A DNA stretch of 64,000 nucleotides from Norana najaformis (Eukaryota > Annelida > Clitellata > Crassiclitellata > Hormogastridae): contig OZ029914.1 of assembly GCA_964023275.1 (NCBI GenBank), positions 39,969,924 to 40,033,923 of the forward strand, in the 5' to 3' direction. Position numbers and translations under genes: made by a program. The notes below the pieces were generated by a model. That model was not told the origin of the DNA. It ran no database searches and worked only from the letters and a program-made list of their open reading frames with translations. This document shows positions 48,318 through 62,000 of the stretch, one piece after another. The first letter of the stretch is position 1. Each line of letters begins with the position of its first letter.

Positions 48318-51300
48318 ATGTTTCTGCGAATAGCCACCTGTTTCCTATTAATGCTATTAATAGGTAATCGAAATCTGACATGGTGTTATTTGATAGTCTG
48401 GCATGTGTTCCTTGGAAACGTGTAGTATACAATTGGTTACCAAAACAGCTGTGGCGGAGGCCCATGCTTGTGATTTAAATGCATGTTTAAATGGAAATCC
48501 GGGAAAGAACAATGTACTAATCTTCTAAATCATAATACTCTATTGCCTTATAAGTTCGTAAGCATGCATAGTGTTAATTTCAGTGTTTAACATTTCTTTT
48601 CAGTTGACAGCAAATTATTACAGCTACCAGAAGACACAGAAGCTGTGATTGGACAGGATGAAGTCGTCTTGAAATGTCGAACAGACGTAACCAACTCTGT
48701 TAATCCAGTCGAATGGCATCACAAAGCGAATAAAGATGCTGATTTCGAAATCGTGTATAAGCGACGCTTGACATTGAATGGATATCGTGGCAGGTTTAAG
48801 GTGCTACCAAATGCAACATCAGGGCAGTTTGACCTAATTATAACAGGCGTGAAACTTCAAGACGCTGGTGCATACACGTGCATGGACAGAGATACACAAC
48901 ACAAAGCCGAGATGATAGTCTTTGGTTAGTATAATTACCGGTAATGCTTCATTTTCCCCATGTCATAGCTTAATTTGTTCATATCATGGTTTAAAGTGAA
49001 AAAACCTTGTCGACATGACAAGTTTTTCTTTATCTTTGTGTTGCAGTCACTGACTTCTACAGTGCCGTCATTATAATGGCCATGAAATCAATCGATGGTC
49101 GCTTCAGGTGAAAATATATCTATACAGTACTATTGTGGCTGTCAACACTAAAATGTATTTTCTTGTTGGAATATATGAATTGACAAACAGTGCAACATTT
49201 TAGTGTTAGGTAACATTTATTTTTGTAGAAAAGTATCCATCGAATATCTCTTGCATGGCAAATTCGCCACCAGATGGCTTTCTGGGGAGCAATAATTGTG
49301 ACCTGGAACCAGATACAGTTAGGATGTCGTGCAATCTCAGTTATCGAGGAAATCTGGTTCCTGTCCTGGAATGGATGGATGGAGAAAATGTGATACCTTC
49401 AAACATCACCAAAGATGCATTTGGAGTCGCCAGATCATCCATCGAGCGGAGGGCAGATCAGCATCAGACATCTACTTATACATGTCGCATCAAATATCTT
49501 GACTCTATAATTGCCTCAAGCTTTACATGGTCTTCAACTGTGATCATAGCATGTGAGTTATATAAAAAGTAATTAAATCATTTTGCGTTACTCAGTCAGT
49601 TTACTCTAGTGTATGCATAATTCTTTATATCTCGTCATCCCTCTCCAGTTAGATGATTTGTTCTCTAGCTTGTTAATATAAATTTTCAGCCCTTTGTTTA
49701 CTTTGAAAATCTAGCTTATCCTGTGCTGTTGTTCACAGCATCATTTTCAATATAACTTGTTAATAGACCGAATTGGTGATTTGTAAATGGCTAAAATGTT
49801 TTTCTATTTCGGCTGTTAGCTATTACAAATACAACGAACCTGTCATTTGGCGGATGTGAAATGGAAAGCTTAGACTGTTCTGATCTAATCAGTGGTGAAT
49901 GCAGTTACACCTGGTTTTCCGAAAATGGCATTGAACTGACCCACAATGCAGCTGTGAAGTTGACAGGCAAATCGGATGGAAACTACACCTGCTTAGCTAC
50001 ATGCAATGTTCATCAGACGCCATGTTCTTATGTAGTCAAGAACCTCAACTACCAATGTAGCCAATACAGCAGTAAGGATGCTAATGAATGCCAACTATAC
50101 TAGTATTGTTAATATCAACTGCTTTCTGTCACAGTTGTGTAAACCATCTGAAGCATTTAGAACATGTATTAAACTTTATCTATTTATTGAATGATTACAT
50201 AACCTAACCTTCTATTATAAATCTACAAAAGTTTCTTTTAAAACCCTTTCCATTAAAGATTGTTATGGAAACAAGAGTTAAATCTAATCAAATGCATGGT
50301 TTCAATGTTTCATTTAAGTTAAATTGAAGGTAGTTTAACATGAATTTGTAGTAGTTTGAGTGAGTCTGAGTTACTTCTGTTTAGATCTGTCGAAAACAAC
50401 AGCATCACCTAGAAAATGGCCCCTCGAGATTTCTATTCCAGTTCTTGTTGGGGTTTCGGTCATGATGACGATTCTTGCAATTATATTCAGAAGGTATCAA
50501 CCATTTGCCTTGCTTTATTTGCTTATTGTTACGAGTGATATAAAAACTATACACAAAAGCATTCTTACTTCCTAGCAATAGAGCTTTCGGTAAAATGAAT
50601 TATATAATTTAACAAAGAAAAGCTTGTAGTTCATCAGTCAAGTGTTTGACCAGGCTGTTAAAGTAGGAGGAAAGTATTGCAACAGTTCGTTTGTTATGCA
50701 GGTTGATAATAGTTCTTCATGGGTGTGGGTTGAGGCTAAGAAATGAAGTGATTAAATAAAAAATTTGTTTTACGGCAGAAAGAAAAAATAAGCAACTTCT
50801 GTAGAGCCAGTGTATAATGCTCAAGATACCAAACGATGGCACACCAAAATGAAGCCATAATCAGGTCGATAAGCAAAAAGTAATTCAATCAACAGCAAAC
50901 TACTCGAGGGAGAAATTTCAACAAATCAAAATACATTTCTACCAAAATCTCAGCTAAATAATGCTTATTAGAATATGTTTCAAACGGAAGAGAACAATTA
51001 AACCACTACTATAAACCTGTAGTATCAAATTATGGCAGCAGCAGGACAGAATGTATAAACGTAATTGGAAAGGATAAACATTTTTGTGGATGTGGTTGGT
51101 AATTATACAATTAAAAGTTGATGTTTTCCTTGTAGGTTGTTATGTACCCGTAAAGAGAGAAGCTGTCTCAATAATGGTAATGGTGAGACATTTAACCAAG
51201 AAATAAAAACATTGGGTTAATTATTCGTGCTACATTTTACTCATATTTATTTATTCATGCTTCCTTATCTTTATGCAGATGCCTGAAACGTTAGTAGACT

Positions 51301-52015
51301 CTCTCTTCCTCTTCCGTAAGTGCTTGAAGATCGTATTATTCCCCAGTTCTGGGATGGGCCGGGAGCACCTTTGATGAGGCTACCTTGAAGTGGCGCTTTA
51401 CAAATTTATGATTACGATTACAATAATGTGTAACCTCTTGAAAACCTTGTTAATTTATTAATTAATGTATATTGGCTTTGATAGATTGACACATTACTGT
51501 GTCAGGGACATTTGAAGAAATGTACATTTCATTTACTAACGAGTGTTATGTTTTCTAGATTCCGAAGCTGAGAAAAGGTACCTTACAAGAGTCTCAGTTG
51601 CAAATGAAATGAGCCCGTTAGGTAAGTGAGTTTTGTTGCGTGTGAGAAGTATTATAAACAAGTAAGACTAAATACTTATTAAGTACTGGATGATGAAAAT
51701 TTTATATTGCAGTTCGTAATCATGTATGCTCAGAACCGTGAAATCCATGCTCAAACGATCAAAGTCTTTCATAATTGCTTCATACATAGCTTCTGTTGTG
51801 ACGTTCTAGACGTTCCTTTAGCAATTACCGTTCATGCCATCTGAGTTACTGAGGTAAATTCTCCGAAGAAAAGCATAACCTAAATGAATTTTAATTATCT
51901 TGTAAGACGCCTGAACTAACCGAAGTGAGAAGACAAAATAATTACAATGGATATTTTCTGTTACACTGAGACTTATGTTTCAGCCTGGCCTCGATTTTGG
52001 AAGGAGTTATTGTAA
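48318..52015 (+). CDS. Gene E2: plus-strand three-Ig-domain membrane receptor, paralogue of E1
   Basis: Eight exons: 48318-48363, 48604-48924, 49229-49552, 49820-50071, 50385-50493, 51136-51182, 51559-51621 and 51984-52015. Every exon has exactly the same length and phase as in E1, giving 397 residues. The signal peptide is identical. Domains 1-3 carry many amino-acid changes: around residue 50, for example, E1 has YKRGWILNG and E2 has YKRRLTLNG. Domain 3 lacks one of the E1 cysteines (SYTW instead of SCTW). The juxtamembrane exon reads LLCTRKERSCLNNGN in place of FLCIRKERSSLNNCN. The C-terminal SPLAWPRFWKELL is unchanged. A short LINE-tail insertion sits in intron 6 (about 51275-51425) and is absent from E1. 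The gene is head-to-head with gene C at 4.8 kb. A recognition role at the cell surface is inferred. Confidence 0.88.
51275..51425 (+). mobile_element. LINE/SINE 3'-tail insertion in E2 intron 6
   Basis: About 150 bp with CTACCTTGAAGTGGCGCTTT, then ACAAATTTATGATTACGATTAC, sits where E1 has continuous sequence (near 21655). It is a 5'-truncated L2/SINE-type insertion acquired by E2 after the E1/E2 duplication. Confidence 0.6.
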
Positions 52016-54009
52016 CCGACAACAAGCTAAGCAAACGAGGCTAGCTAAATGCTTTTAACATGCTTTGTAGAACCATTTGTTTAACTCACAAAGAACTCAA
52101 AAACGTAGCAAATCAACATCTTCGGCAACGATGCAACCAGCATCAAACAGACGCCAAAAAAATAACCTCCTTCAGCAGAATTGATTTAACCCTAAAGGTC
52201 AACGCCGGATGTTCGGCCATTTCGCACACTTCAGTCGCGGGCAGAGCCACGCAAAGGAGTTCTGAGCCATGATATTCAACCAAACGAGGAGTGGACCAGA
52301 CCGGTCGGATGGCCCAGGTACACAAAGTCGAGAAGGTGGAGGCAGACCTTTTTCGGCTATATGCAGCCTGGAGACAGGGCCAAGATCGGGATGGCTAGTG
52401 AAGCGTCCTTTGAACAGCAGTGCTCCGGACAGTGGCACACACATAAATACACAATACGCATACATATATCACATAATTCAGAATGTGTCAAGATACCTGA
52501 TGTAGTACCTTTTAAGTAATTGTCAGAAGCACTAAAAACTTTCACCCTGTTGATTCTAAACGTCATAGAGAGTTTAAACGACTGTATATTCATAATTCAG
52601 GGTGTACTAAACGATCAGAGCTATAGTGCTGGCGATCATAGCTTTGTTGTTTAGTGGTCGTAACAAGTAAGAACTCGTATGAATCAGTCACACTACTGGT
52701 TAATTTAGGTTGCATTTAGTTTCATCTAACACAGCACGTTTATGACATAGGCGTGAATATTACAAAAATGGACCACAATTACTGTCTGTCTCCTACGGAT
52801 TGGTAACGTGGTTCACGACTCTGACGCCTATTGGAGTACTACATCGGTCAATCAACATTAATTCACAGTTCACATAGGACTACGTCAGACATTGTTTCTA
52901 AGCTGAGATTTTTTGTATTAAGGCAGCAGTTTTCACATATCGAGGTGGCACAAATTTTTATGCAACATCTTTTGGGCATTATTTATTGTTAATATGTGTT
53001 GTAGATGTTGACTTTATTGTAACTGTAATTAGAAGCTTCTATAGCGCCCGTGTCTAAGGCACTAAGCATCAACCGATGACGCACAAAATCAAGCCGACGT
53101 CAGGTCAATATGCAGAAAGTCAGTTCAATGAATCCGAGAGGCTGTCTAGCGTGGTTAGGCCAACTGAAAAGTGAGCTTCAGTTGAGGCCGAAGTGACACA
53201 AGAGACTGAGCAGAAAAGATCAGATGAAGGAAGAGAATTTCAAAATTTCAACACGCAAACTTCTTGAACTTCTCATGACCTCGTTGGTTTGTTCCATTTT
53301 TCATATGCCGCCTAAGTAAAACAAGATTCATTGTGACTATTATTGTAAATACATTGAGGATTTTAAGTTAGTTCGGCTTCAGTGTTTTCTTTCAACCTTA
53401 ATCATAAGCCGTAATCTAATCCTTAGTGCTCTTAGTGTTGTTGTTCATTATAATTACGTGCTTGCAGTCCAGTATTAACCTCCAGTGCACTCTTATCAAT
53501 ACGGTCATAAATTAAGCGAGTGACCGATCTATGTGTATAGGTCAAGATTTTTCAGACAATCGTGCGATAAAATCAAGTGGTTTCAGGCTAAAGACCTGTT
53601 GCAAAATTACGTTTATTAATAACCAGCAGCAACCTCGCAGTCATTATGTGGAACACCTGTTGGAAAATTACGTTCACAAATAACCAGCAACGACGTCGCA
53701 GTCTTTGTGTGTAACAGCTGTTCTGAATTGACTGTGCGCCTGGGAATAAGTTGGTTCTCCCGACTTAGCTTTCGCTTTAGTAATCTCGAGTTTACCATTA
53801 CGGTTACGACATCTAGCAGTATGTGTGTATATGCATGTACTGCATCATGACACTTGATATAGCGTGTTTTATGTACTTCACAAAGTGCTGCACAATTGAT
53901 CATCTAGCTTATCAAAAAAGTGAGTTTTAAGATAGTTTGAATATGTTTGCTGAACAGAGTCAAATACAACAGTACGTATGTGCAGTGAACAAGATTGCAT
54001 AAGTTTTAG
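52016..54009. other. 3' flank of E2
   Basis: Colinear, nearly identical copy of 22240-24233. No supported gene. Confidence 0.5.
53715..53815 (+). repeat. Second member of the GGGAATAAGCTGGT repeat family, unit 3 copy
   Basis: Near-identical to 23930-24040 because it lies inside the long duplication tract. Confidence 0.45.
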
Positions 54010-54734
54010 CGAATTGATTTTTTGAATGGAAACCCTAAATTCAAAGCAGCCACTTGCTGAAATGATAGGATACATAAGAACCTGTCTACAGACAAAACGC
54101 TTAATACCACAGGCATCTTCCCAAAAAATGTTTTGCAAAGGCAACATCCAGGCAAATTGGAGGCGCTATCTAAATTCCCGATTAAGATCACCATTGCTTG
54201 TCATTACGACTCTAAATTCCATCAAACGCATATCGCACATGTTAGTCCTATAGTCAATGGATATAGACCAATTGCTGAACTTAACCAAATCCCCCTGAGC
54301 TGTTCCGACTTTACTAAGACCTAGTCAGTCAACTACAACTTCATTGCGACCCTTATGGGCGCTGGGAAATTCGGTTTTAGTCAGAAAATCAACTATATTA
54401 ACCAGGTATTATTGATGAGATCCATCCTTGAAGCGAAACGAAATTTTGAAGACTTCATGCTGATAGTTGGACAATTTTTGCAAGGGTAAACAGCCAGCTG
54501 TGATATTAGATTCAAGACTCACGAGGTTGAAAACAAGACCTGCGATGCAGGGCCGAAGCCAAGGTCCACAAGGTCGCGAACAAGGTTGTCAATGCAGAGA
54601 TCGATGACCTACAGGGGCAAAGGGTAAAGCCAAGACCCAAGATGTGGAAACCGAAGTTACGACGCCAAGAATGAGACCAAGACCCACTAAGCAAATTAAA
54701 ACGTTGAAACACATTGAAAATTAATGGATATAAT

Positions 54735-55090
54735 GTATCTGGATGTTTATATAGCGCTTTTCACGCACCTCACAAAAGCGTTAAAATACAATTACCTGCT
54801 AGAAATAAAGAGACGATTTAACATAAGTTGAAAATCTTTTTGGAACTGCCTGTAACGTAACAGCACGACTAGACTAGACTAGATTGAATTGGATTAGAGT
54901 ACAGTCGACAGATATTATGTTGCGTGAAAGTGTAAAGTGTAACCCAGCAACACCGAAGGCACTCAACGACCAGAGTGCTAAGGCGTATGAGAGGCGACAT
55001 AGACAACGGCCGGCATACACAGGAAGCGCGCCGCCATTACCGACGCTGATATTCTGAAGTCAGCGAAAGTCTCTACTTAGGTACATTTTG
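54735..55090 (-). repeat. L2/CR1-like LINE 3' fragment (unit 3 copy)
   Basis: Third copy of the fragment at 1625-1985, with the GCGCTATATAAAC tail on the minus strand. Its reading frame is more decayed than in the other copies. Confidence 0.45.
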
Positions 55091-55414
55091 CAACCCTAGA
55101 TTAAAACAAGCCTATAATATTATGTTGACGTGTAATATTGTAACTAGTTTAAATGACAGTTAAGTGTGACTCCAGGGTTATTGTAGTAAAGGCTCGTTGT
55201 TACATCAAAAGTTATATCAGCGTTACTTACTCAGGGTAAACAAACGTGTCAAGCAGTGCTAAATTTAGCCATACTTGCATGGAAATTCCCCTTTGAATCG
55301 AACAGGTAATTTAGCTAGATTTCTTTTTGTCATAGTTATATTGACAAAGTCATAAAAACCGTGACTGAAAGCGTCCTTTGAACAGCAGTGCTACGGCAAG
55401 TGTCACGTCGTTGA

Positions 55415-55525
55415 TGTGTGTATGTGTCTATGACATGCATACACACATACAATATACGTACATGCAATATATGCATGTGTGTATGCATGTATGCACATGC
55501 ATACACACATACACAAACGGTACAT
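55415..55525. repeat. TGTGTATG/CATACACA microsatellite, unit 3
   Basis: Colinear copy of the 2300-2490 and 25650-25765 repeats, with a few substitutions. Confidence 0.65.
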
Positions 55526-56349
55526 ATAATGCATAACTCACAATGTGTCAAGATATTTGATGTAGCATCTTTTAGTAATTGTCAGAATCACAAAAAACTT
55601 TGACCCTGTTGATGCTAAACTTCCCAGAAAGTTTAAACGACTCATAACCCAGTGAGCTTTAAACGATCAGAGCGCAATTGCTTGCGATTGTAGCTCTGTT
55701 GTTTAGTGACTGTAACAAGATACATTCGCCTAACTGTTGAATCAGCCAAACAACTGTTTGTTTCCGACTACATTTAGTTTCAGCTAACACAGGATGTTTT
55801 ACTCTATAGCATGATGGAAATTGCACAAACAGTGATGGTATGGGAGTTTTCTGCTGCCAAACAATCACTCAGCGTTTAACACGAACTTGCATGAAATCAG
55901 ACACGATAATAAGAGGCAAAAAAGTTGGAAACGGTAGAATCTAGTTTACATAATATTATAACGGAAACGTAAATGGTATGAAACATCTAGCAATAAGAGT
56001 CTTAGATTCTTTTAAAACCAACTTTTATCGATTTTATTAGGAATTATCAGATAGGCCTAACGATACACACAAGTGTAATGGTTCCCTGTGAAAACGTCTG
56101 ATCACATCTCCATACATTTGCCAAATCTAGTGTCAGTACTAACTAGATCTTTCTTTTTTCCTCAAATATAGGGTGCTTCTATGAGTGTCGATGATTACAT
56201 ATCAGTCTTAGTTTTGTAGCTGACTACAAAAAAATTAAACGCTAGACCGGAATCATAAAATACTTATAAAACTATTTATACAGTTTTTACATTTTATGTA
56301 GTACGTTGCTACGGGTAACATGCATGTAGGGCCATTCTAAATAATTGAA

Positions 56350-57000
56350 CAATGTCTAGCCCGCACTTATTTGTTGTCGGCAAGGGCAGAATCAAGTATT
56401 TGATGAATCATTGGCGAGCCATGGTCTTCAGAGGGTGGTAGGAACCGTCTGCTACAGGGTGACTCCTGGTCTTCACAGGGTATCTCCCGACAACCCGTTT
56501 CAATTGACGCAGCGCTCGGGAATAAGCTGGTGTCCGGCGTTGGCTTTTGACCAGCGATTTAGAAATTGTCGAATTTACGATTACAATTACTTCGTCTTTC
56601 GGCGACCCAAAGGCCGCTGCCAATGAATGATTGCATATGCCTATTAGGGTGCGGGATATCCGGACGCGGCGCATTCAACCACCAGTGGGTGCCAGACGGT
56701 GAATGAAACTGCGTGCTGCGAGCGCTTCATGTGACTTTCCTCAATGCAGCACAGACTAAGAACTCTGATTATGGTTTCAATTGTCCAATCTGGATAAGAG
56801 CCCATTGTTTGGGTTCTATTTCTGTGCAACTGTGTGTCAATGGAGACTTTTCCACCTGTTCGAACATTATTCACCCGTAGATGAACTGATCGTTTGTGAC
56901 AAACTCTACCACCATATAAGCTGGTGGGAAACGCCTTGAAAAATTGCTTAGAAAGTGCTATATAAATGTCTAGTTAGATTACATTGCACTGCATTGCATT
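56350..57000 (+). repeat. SINE/LINE-tail-like dispersed repeat block, unit 3
   Basis: Colinear copy of 3300-3990, ending in AAGTGCTATATAAATGTCTA and ATTACATTGCACTGCATT. Confidence 0.5.
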
Positions 57001-57254
57001 ACAATGTTTCTCACCAGAAAAAGTCAAACAGTGGAAACTCGAATGCAAATGGTAGGTATGTTATCGGTTTATTTTCTTTATTTTAGGAACCTTGAGCGTG
57101 TGGTCAATGCTAGCGTAGTGTGACACTTGGATCGTGGAATGATGAACGACTGGTCCTGTGGCTGGCGCATCAATGTCTGGACGGGTGTTCATCTGCACGT
57201 ATTGTGTTCCATCAGCGCCAACGTACTAGACAACATATGAGTAAGTTAGTAAGA

Positions 57255-57480
57255 AAGTAAGTAAATAAGTAGGTAGGTAGGTAAGTATGTAAGTAATGCA
57301 TTTGTTAACACTCCATACGTCCATCAGCTGGGCGAGGAATCGTAGGCGTGGACAAATACACAAACAATTAAATACATAACACAGCAAACAAATAAAGAAA
57401 GATGCACAGCCACAAAGGTAGACATACAGAATGACAGTCAACCCCAAAGACACAGACATACAGAATGACACATAATGTAA
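57255..57480. repeat. R1 repeat family, copy 5
   Basis: Near-identical to copy 3 at 27500-27730, including the GTAGGTAGGTAGGTAA leader and two 3' units. Confidence 0.6.
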
Positions 57481-59019
57481 GTGATCACAGGGCAGAAACT
57501 GGGTCCCTTTGGACATGCATGTGACCATGCAAGAGGAAACCCTCACAAAATCAGACTTTCCACGCAAGTTCTGAAACCCACATATGATACAATGTTGTTG
57601 TTAGCAACAACGTGCATATGTTTTTCAACAGCGGCTTCAAGATACACTAATGTCTTCGAGGCACCAAACTGGTGATCGGGCCTTTCAGTCGCTGGCCTAC
57701 GATGCCACCTATGATGCCATATGGACTGTTTTAATAAAATTACATTACCTTGTACAGCAAAGCAGATCAGTGTGTTGTGCAAGCCGTTTTCACTTGGTCA
57801 TTGGGCATTATGCAACGGTTTGAATAAGCCAAGACAGAAGAAAATTAGCAATGCGCTTGCTCATTTTCACAGCATAACCCCTATATAGCTTCGTAGGGAA
57901 ATTCAACACGTCTTGTCTTTGGTCGGAGCTCATTCACAATTGAAAATCTCAACACCTGGAACTCTCTACTTCCTCATGTTCGCAACTCTCTTATTTGAGA
58001 CTATATTTTGGTATAAACTGGAACTTACCTACAGTACTCCAGTATGTTTACAGTTCATAATGTTTCCTAACGCTCGGCCTTGATCTGCGCTTTTGAACTT
58101 TGTAAAGGACAATATCATATTTAAGTTGTGATGTATTGTATAAATGTAGTTACATATATAGTTACAGATTCCAAAAGCTTGATTCAAAATCTAAAAATGA
58201 AAACATGCGTGTCTACCGTCGCATACAATAGTCCCAAGACACTATCGAAAACTGTTGATGCCCTTTCTCTTTTAAACGAGTTTTAGAAATTCTTAAAATT
58301 GAGCGCCGGGTGAAAGAAACTCAAGGCTATACCTTCGAGTTCGTTTCATGATTGTGGTATGCGTTATTTTCCGCTGCTCGCTTTGTAGTTAAATCCCCTG
58401 CTTCATTTTCTGAAAATAAATCATAAATTTTATAGTTTACCTTAGCTTAAGGGTCAAGATCTATTTCTTATTATAGTATAGCCTGAAGTTTTTCGCTTTC
58501 CTCAGAGCTTTTGCTCATAGAAAGCTTTAGATCTTGATTAAATAAGTTAGGGTATTATAAAGCATCCTTTAGGGAAATACACCAGCAGCTTTATTTTTGC
58601 TACAAATTAGAGTGATTGATATGTGATTGAGTACTTTTCTGTTGCAGAAATGCGCTAATGCAGTATGTGACTTCGTTGTCAATTAGCCATTCTACAGTTT
58701 AAACTGCAAGGAAAAGTAGATAGAATTTCAGAGCTCTTTTGCCAAATCCAAAACTAGACGACAGCCACTGAAATACGATCTGCAATACATTGACTTTACT
58801 GAGTAATGCAACATATTCTATTTGTAAGTTAGTCTATGGTTGTGCATTATATAGTGAGGAAATGAACCAGTGGAGGCAAAACCTTTAGAAATCAAATAGA
58901 AAGCTCTCAACGGCGTGGTTTTTGGGCTTGAAGTTAGCACTTCCAGATGACTGCATTTAATCGGCAAAAACCATTGTTTGTAGCTGTTTTTCTTGGTTAG
59001 AGTAGCCTAGTTAAGATGT

Positions 59020-62000
59020 TTACACATATGGAAGTGAAATCATTCGAAAATTGAATTTACATGAGCTCTTACTTGGCCCAATTTCTAACAAATTCACATA
59101 TTCTCCATGGTCACTGTTGTTCAACGTTCCAACCCTTTCTATAGACAAAAGTACATGTTCATCATTAAGAAGGATATTAATCGCCATTCGCAAGTTTAAG
59201 CGTAGGCAATATGCGTCTAACTTAAGGTAACACACATCAACATTTCACCCATATTTGCGCCCAGGGTTTTAATTCTTGCATAATTTCTTCAACTGTTTCT
59301 ATCAGAACAAGGTGCTTTATTTGTCCAACACTAGAGAAAATAAGCTATGCCCAAGGGCCGAAGTTGCCAGAGTTGGCGACCTGGATGGCTTGAGACCAGA
59401 GGCCAGAGCTCTATTGCATATTTACACTCTAGTCGAAACAAAACTACTTCACAGAATAAGCAAGTGATGCATTTGTTAACACGCCATATGTCCATCGGTT
59501 GAGTGAGGAATCGTAGGCATGGACATACACACAATCAATTAAACACATGACACAACAAATATAAAGGAAGATGCACATCCACAAAGGCATAATACAGAAT
59601 GACACTCAACGACACCTTGGATTGGACCTTAAAAGGTATCTAGTTCTTGATAACGGTGGATAATAATGGGAAACAAATACTTTGCCTCATCTTCCTATAT
59701 TGTTATCAACTTAGTGCTACCTTTAATGCCAATCAAACCCATAAAATTACTGAATGTTTGCCTAAAAGATGGTTGTGCTATGAAAGCAGGGCGAATCATA
59801 GTCCCATCAAATAGTCAATATGACCAACGAATTACATTCAAATATGGGATTCAATCTAAACAGCAATCAAACTCCATGCAGCAATCGGCTAAAACAAGGA
59901 ATAACAAACGTTAGTTGTTCGACTATCAGAGAAACGATGAAGCAGTGAATCTAACCATCTGGAATAATGTGACCGTTTGGTTCGTTACGGATTTCACTCA
60001 AATCGGGCAGAGCATATGACCTTTCATTTCGACCTGCAATTTCAACATTAAAACCTTTGAAAATGGATGCCTACATGCTTCAGTAGACTTATATTAAACT
60101 GTTAAACACAGTGTTAAAGCTAATTTTTTAGGCTAGGCAGAATAAACAGCTTACCGAATTATGTCGTTGCATATACAGTTATATGAACTATTTAAAATTA
60201 CTTTCTCTACTGCGAGGCAACATTATTGGCCCAAACAGTTGTTACTATGGGCCTAATTGAAGTGTTTTGGAAACACTTTACTCCACTTCACCATTTGCAA
60301 TATTCGAAGTTGTAACAACATTTAATAGGCTATTGTTGCAAATTAGCCACTACATGCATTATGGAGCACACATACATACATTCATACATGCATATATACT
60401 CTATATACATACCCACTAACATACAGTAAAAAATTCATACATACATAAATGCATAAATACATATATACATAAAATACATACGTACATGTTGTCATTCATT
60501 CATACATGGATATATACATACATGAATACATAAATATATACACACATAGTTACTTGCATACTTACATACACACAGAACCATGCATGGAACTTTCTTGATT
60601 ATTTTGTTCCCGAGCGCGTAACTGGCAAGCTTTTGCATAGACACATTCCGCGTTAGCGTCGCACTGGTTCGTGGGCAACAGTCATCATTAGCAACATCGA
60701 TGGCGTTCCCCTCTCTGGGACATTGCCTTTTTCGACAACTCTTTCCCGCCGTCCCGGTCTTGGGCCCATCTTCAAGTTACGAGTAGCCGAACTTTTCACC
60801 AACAATTGAAAACTGTTCTCTTTTGTCGGAGCTGGTCTGGAAGCGCCTCTGGGTTTACTACTTGAAGGGGCGCTATATAAAAATTATGAACAAATGAGTG
60901 AATGAATATCCTCCTCCACTGTCTGGGTCCATGTCTGCCATCCGATTGGTCTCTTCTAGCTTCTTGATGGACCGGATATCATGGTTCGGAGCTGCCTAGC
61001 GTGGTCCTGCTGGCTATCGGACCATTCCAATTGCCCAAGGTTATATAGTCACTGCATTAAACTCACCGAAGAACTTTATTTCGTTAAACGTGAAAACGAA
61101 TAGGCTTGTTTCTTCAACATTACTTGATTTTATAGTTAAGAAATTACGAATCTTTAAATAGTGTGGATTGTTTAGCATTTTACTAAAAACTATACATAAG
61201 CAAAGTTGTGTAAAAAACCAATAATCTGAACGGGGCTAACCTTTAACACATTTCCGTACAACAAGAACAATTGCTATAAGAAGGAAAGTACAGAGTAACC
61301 AGATGGCTATGCTCGCAATGTAGATAGGCGGAATTCTGCCTGTAAAAAATCACCAAGTAGCAATTGAATACAATTAGAATAGGCTAGTTGTTGCACAATT
61401 CGTGCTGATTTGTAAATTGATGCGAGAAACTATTTCTCTTTTTATTTGAACGTTAAACATTAGACTTTGGATTAGGCTTAAACAATTGGTTTGTGTTAAC
61501 TTTATTATTCTTACGCAGCAACCAGGGCTACTCATTGCTTTAGGTTTTTCCAACAGACGCGTCAGCTACTTTTACATATATGTCACTCACGTGATGGGAA
61601 TACACTGAAAGTTTATATTAACATCCTGTTTATTGTTCAGTCAATCGGGGTCCACTAAAGCTATATCTTAATGTTGATGCAGCATGCCAGTTTAACGTAA
61701 ATCCCTCTATTTATAAGCGTTGGCTTACAATAAGAATGCATACTAAAGCACAATGCATTACATTCTAATATAATGTAGTACATGATTTATGTGGCGTCTT
61801 TTCAAGATATTTACTCAGAAAAAGTAGCTCTGACACTAAAGTTAATGAACAAAGACTAACAAGACACGTCACATTTCATCAAAACGTTGTAACCGCTTGG
61901 AAACCTTTGCAGCAAGTGCGAATATTAAGAAGTCCGATAATTATCATACGTTTGACTTTTTGCAATAGGTAACTTATGGAACAAAAATCCAAACCCAATA

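Larger units (their letters stand above)
44894..48640. repeat. Segmental duplication tract upstream of E2 (partner 15131-18890)
   Basis: Direct-orientation partner of 15131-18890, ending inside the V-like exon of E2. Its left border coincides with the 2-kb deletion junction at 44893-44897. Confidence 0.78.
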
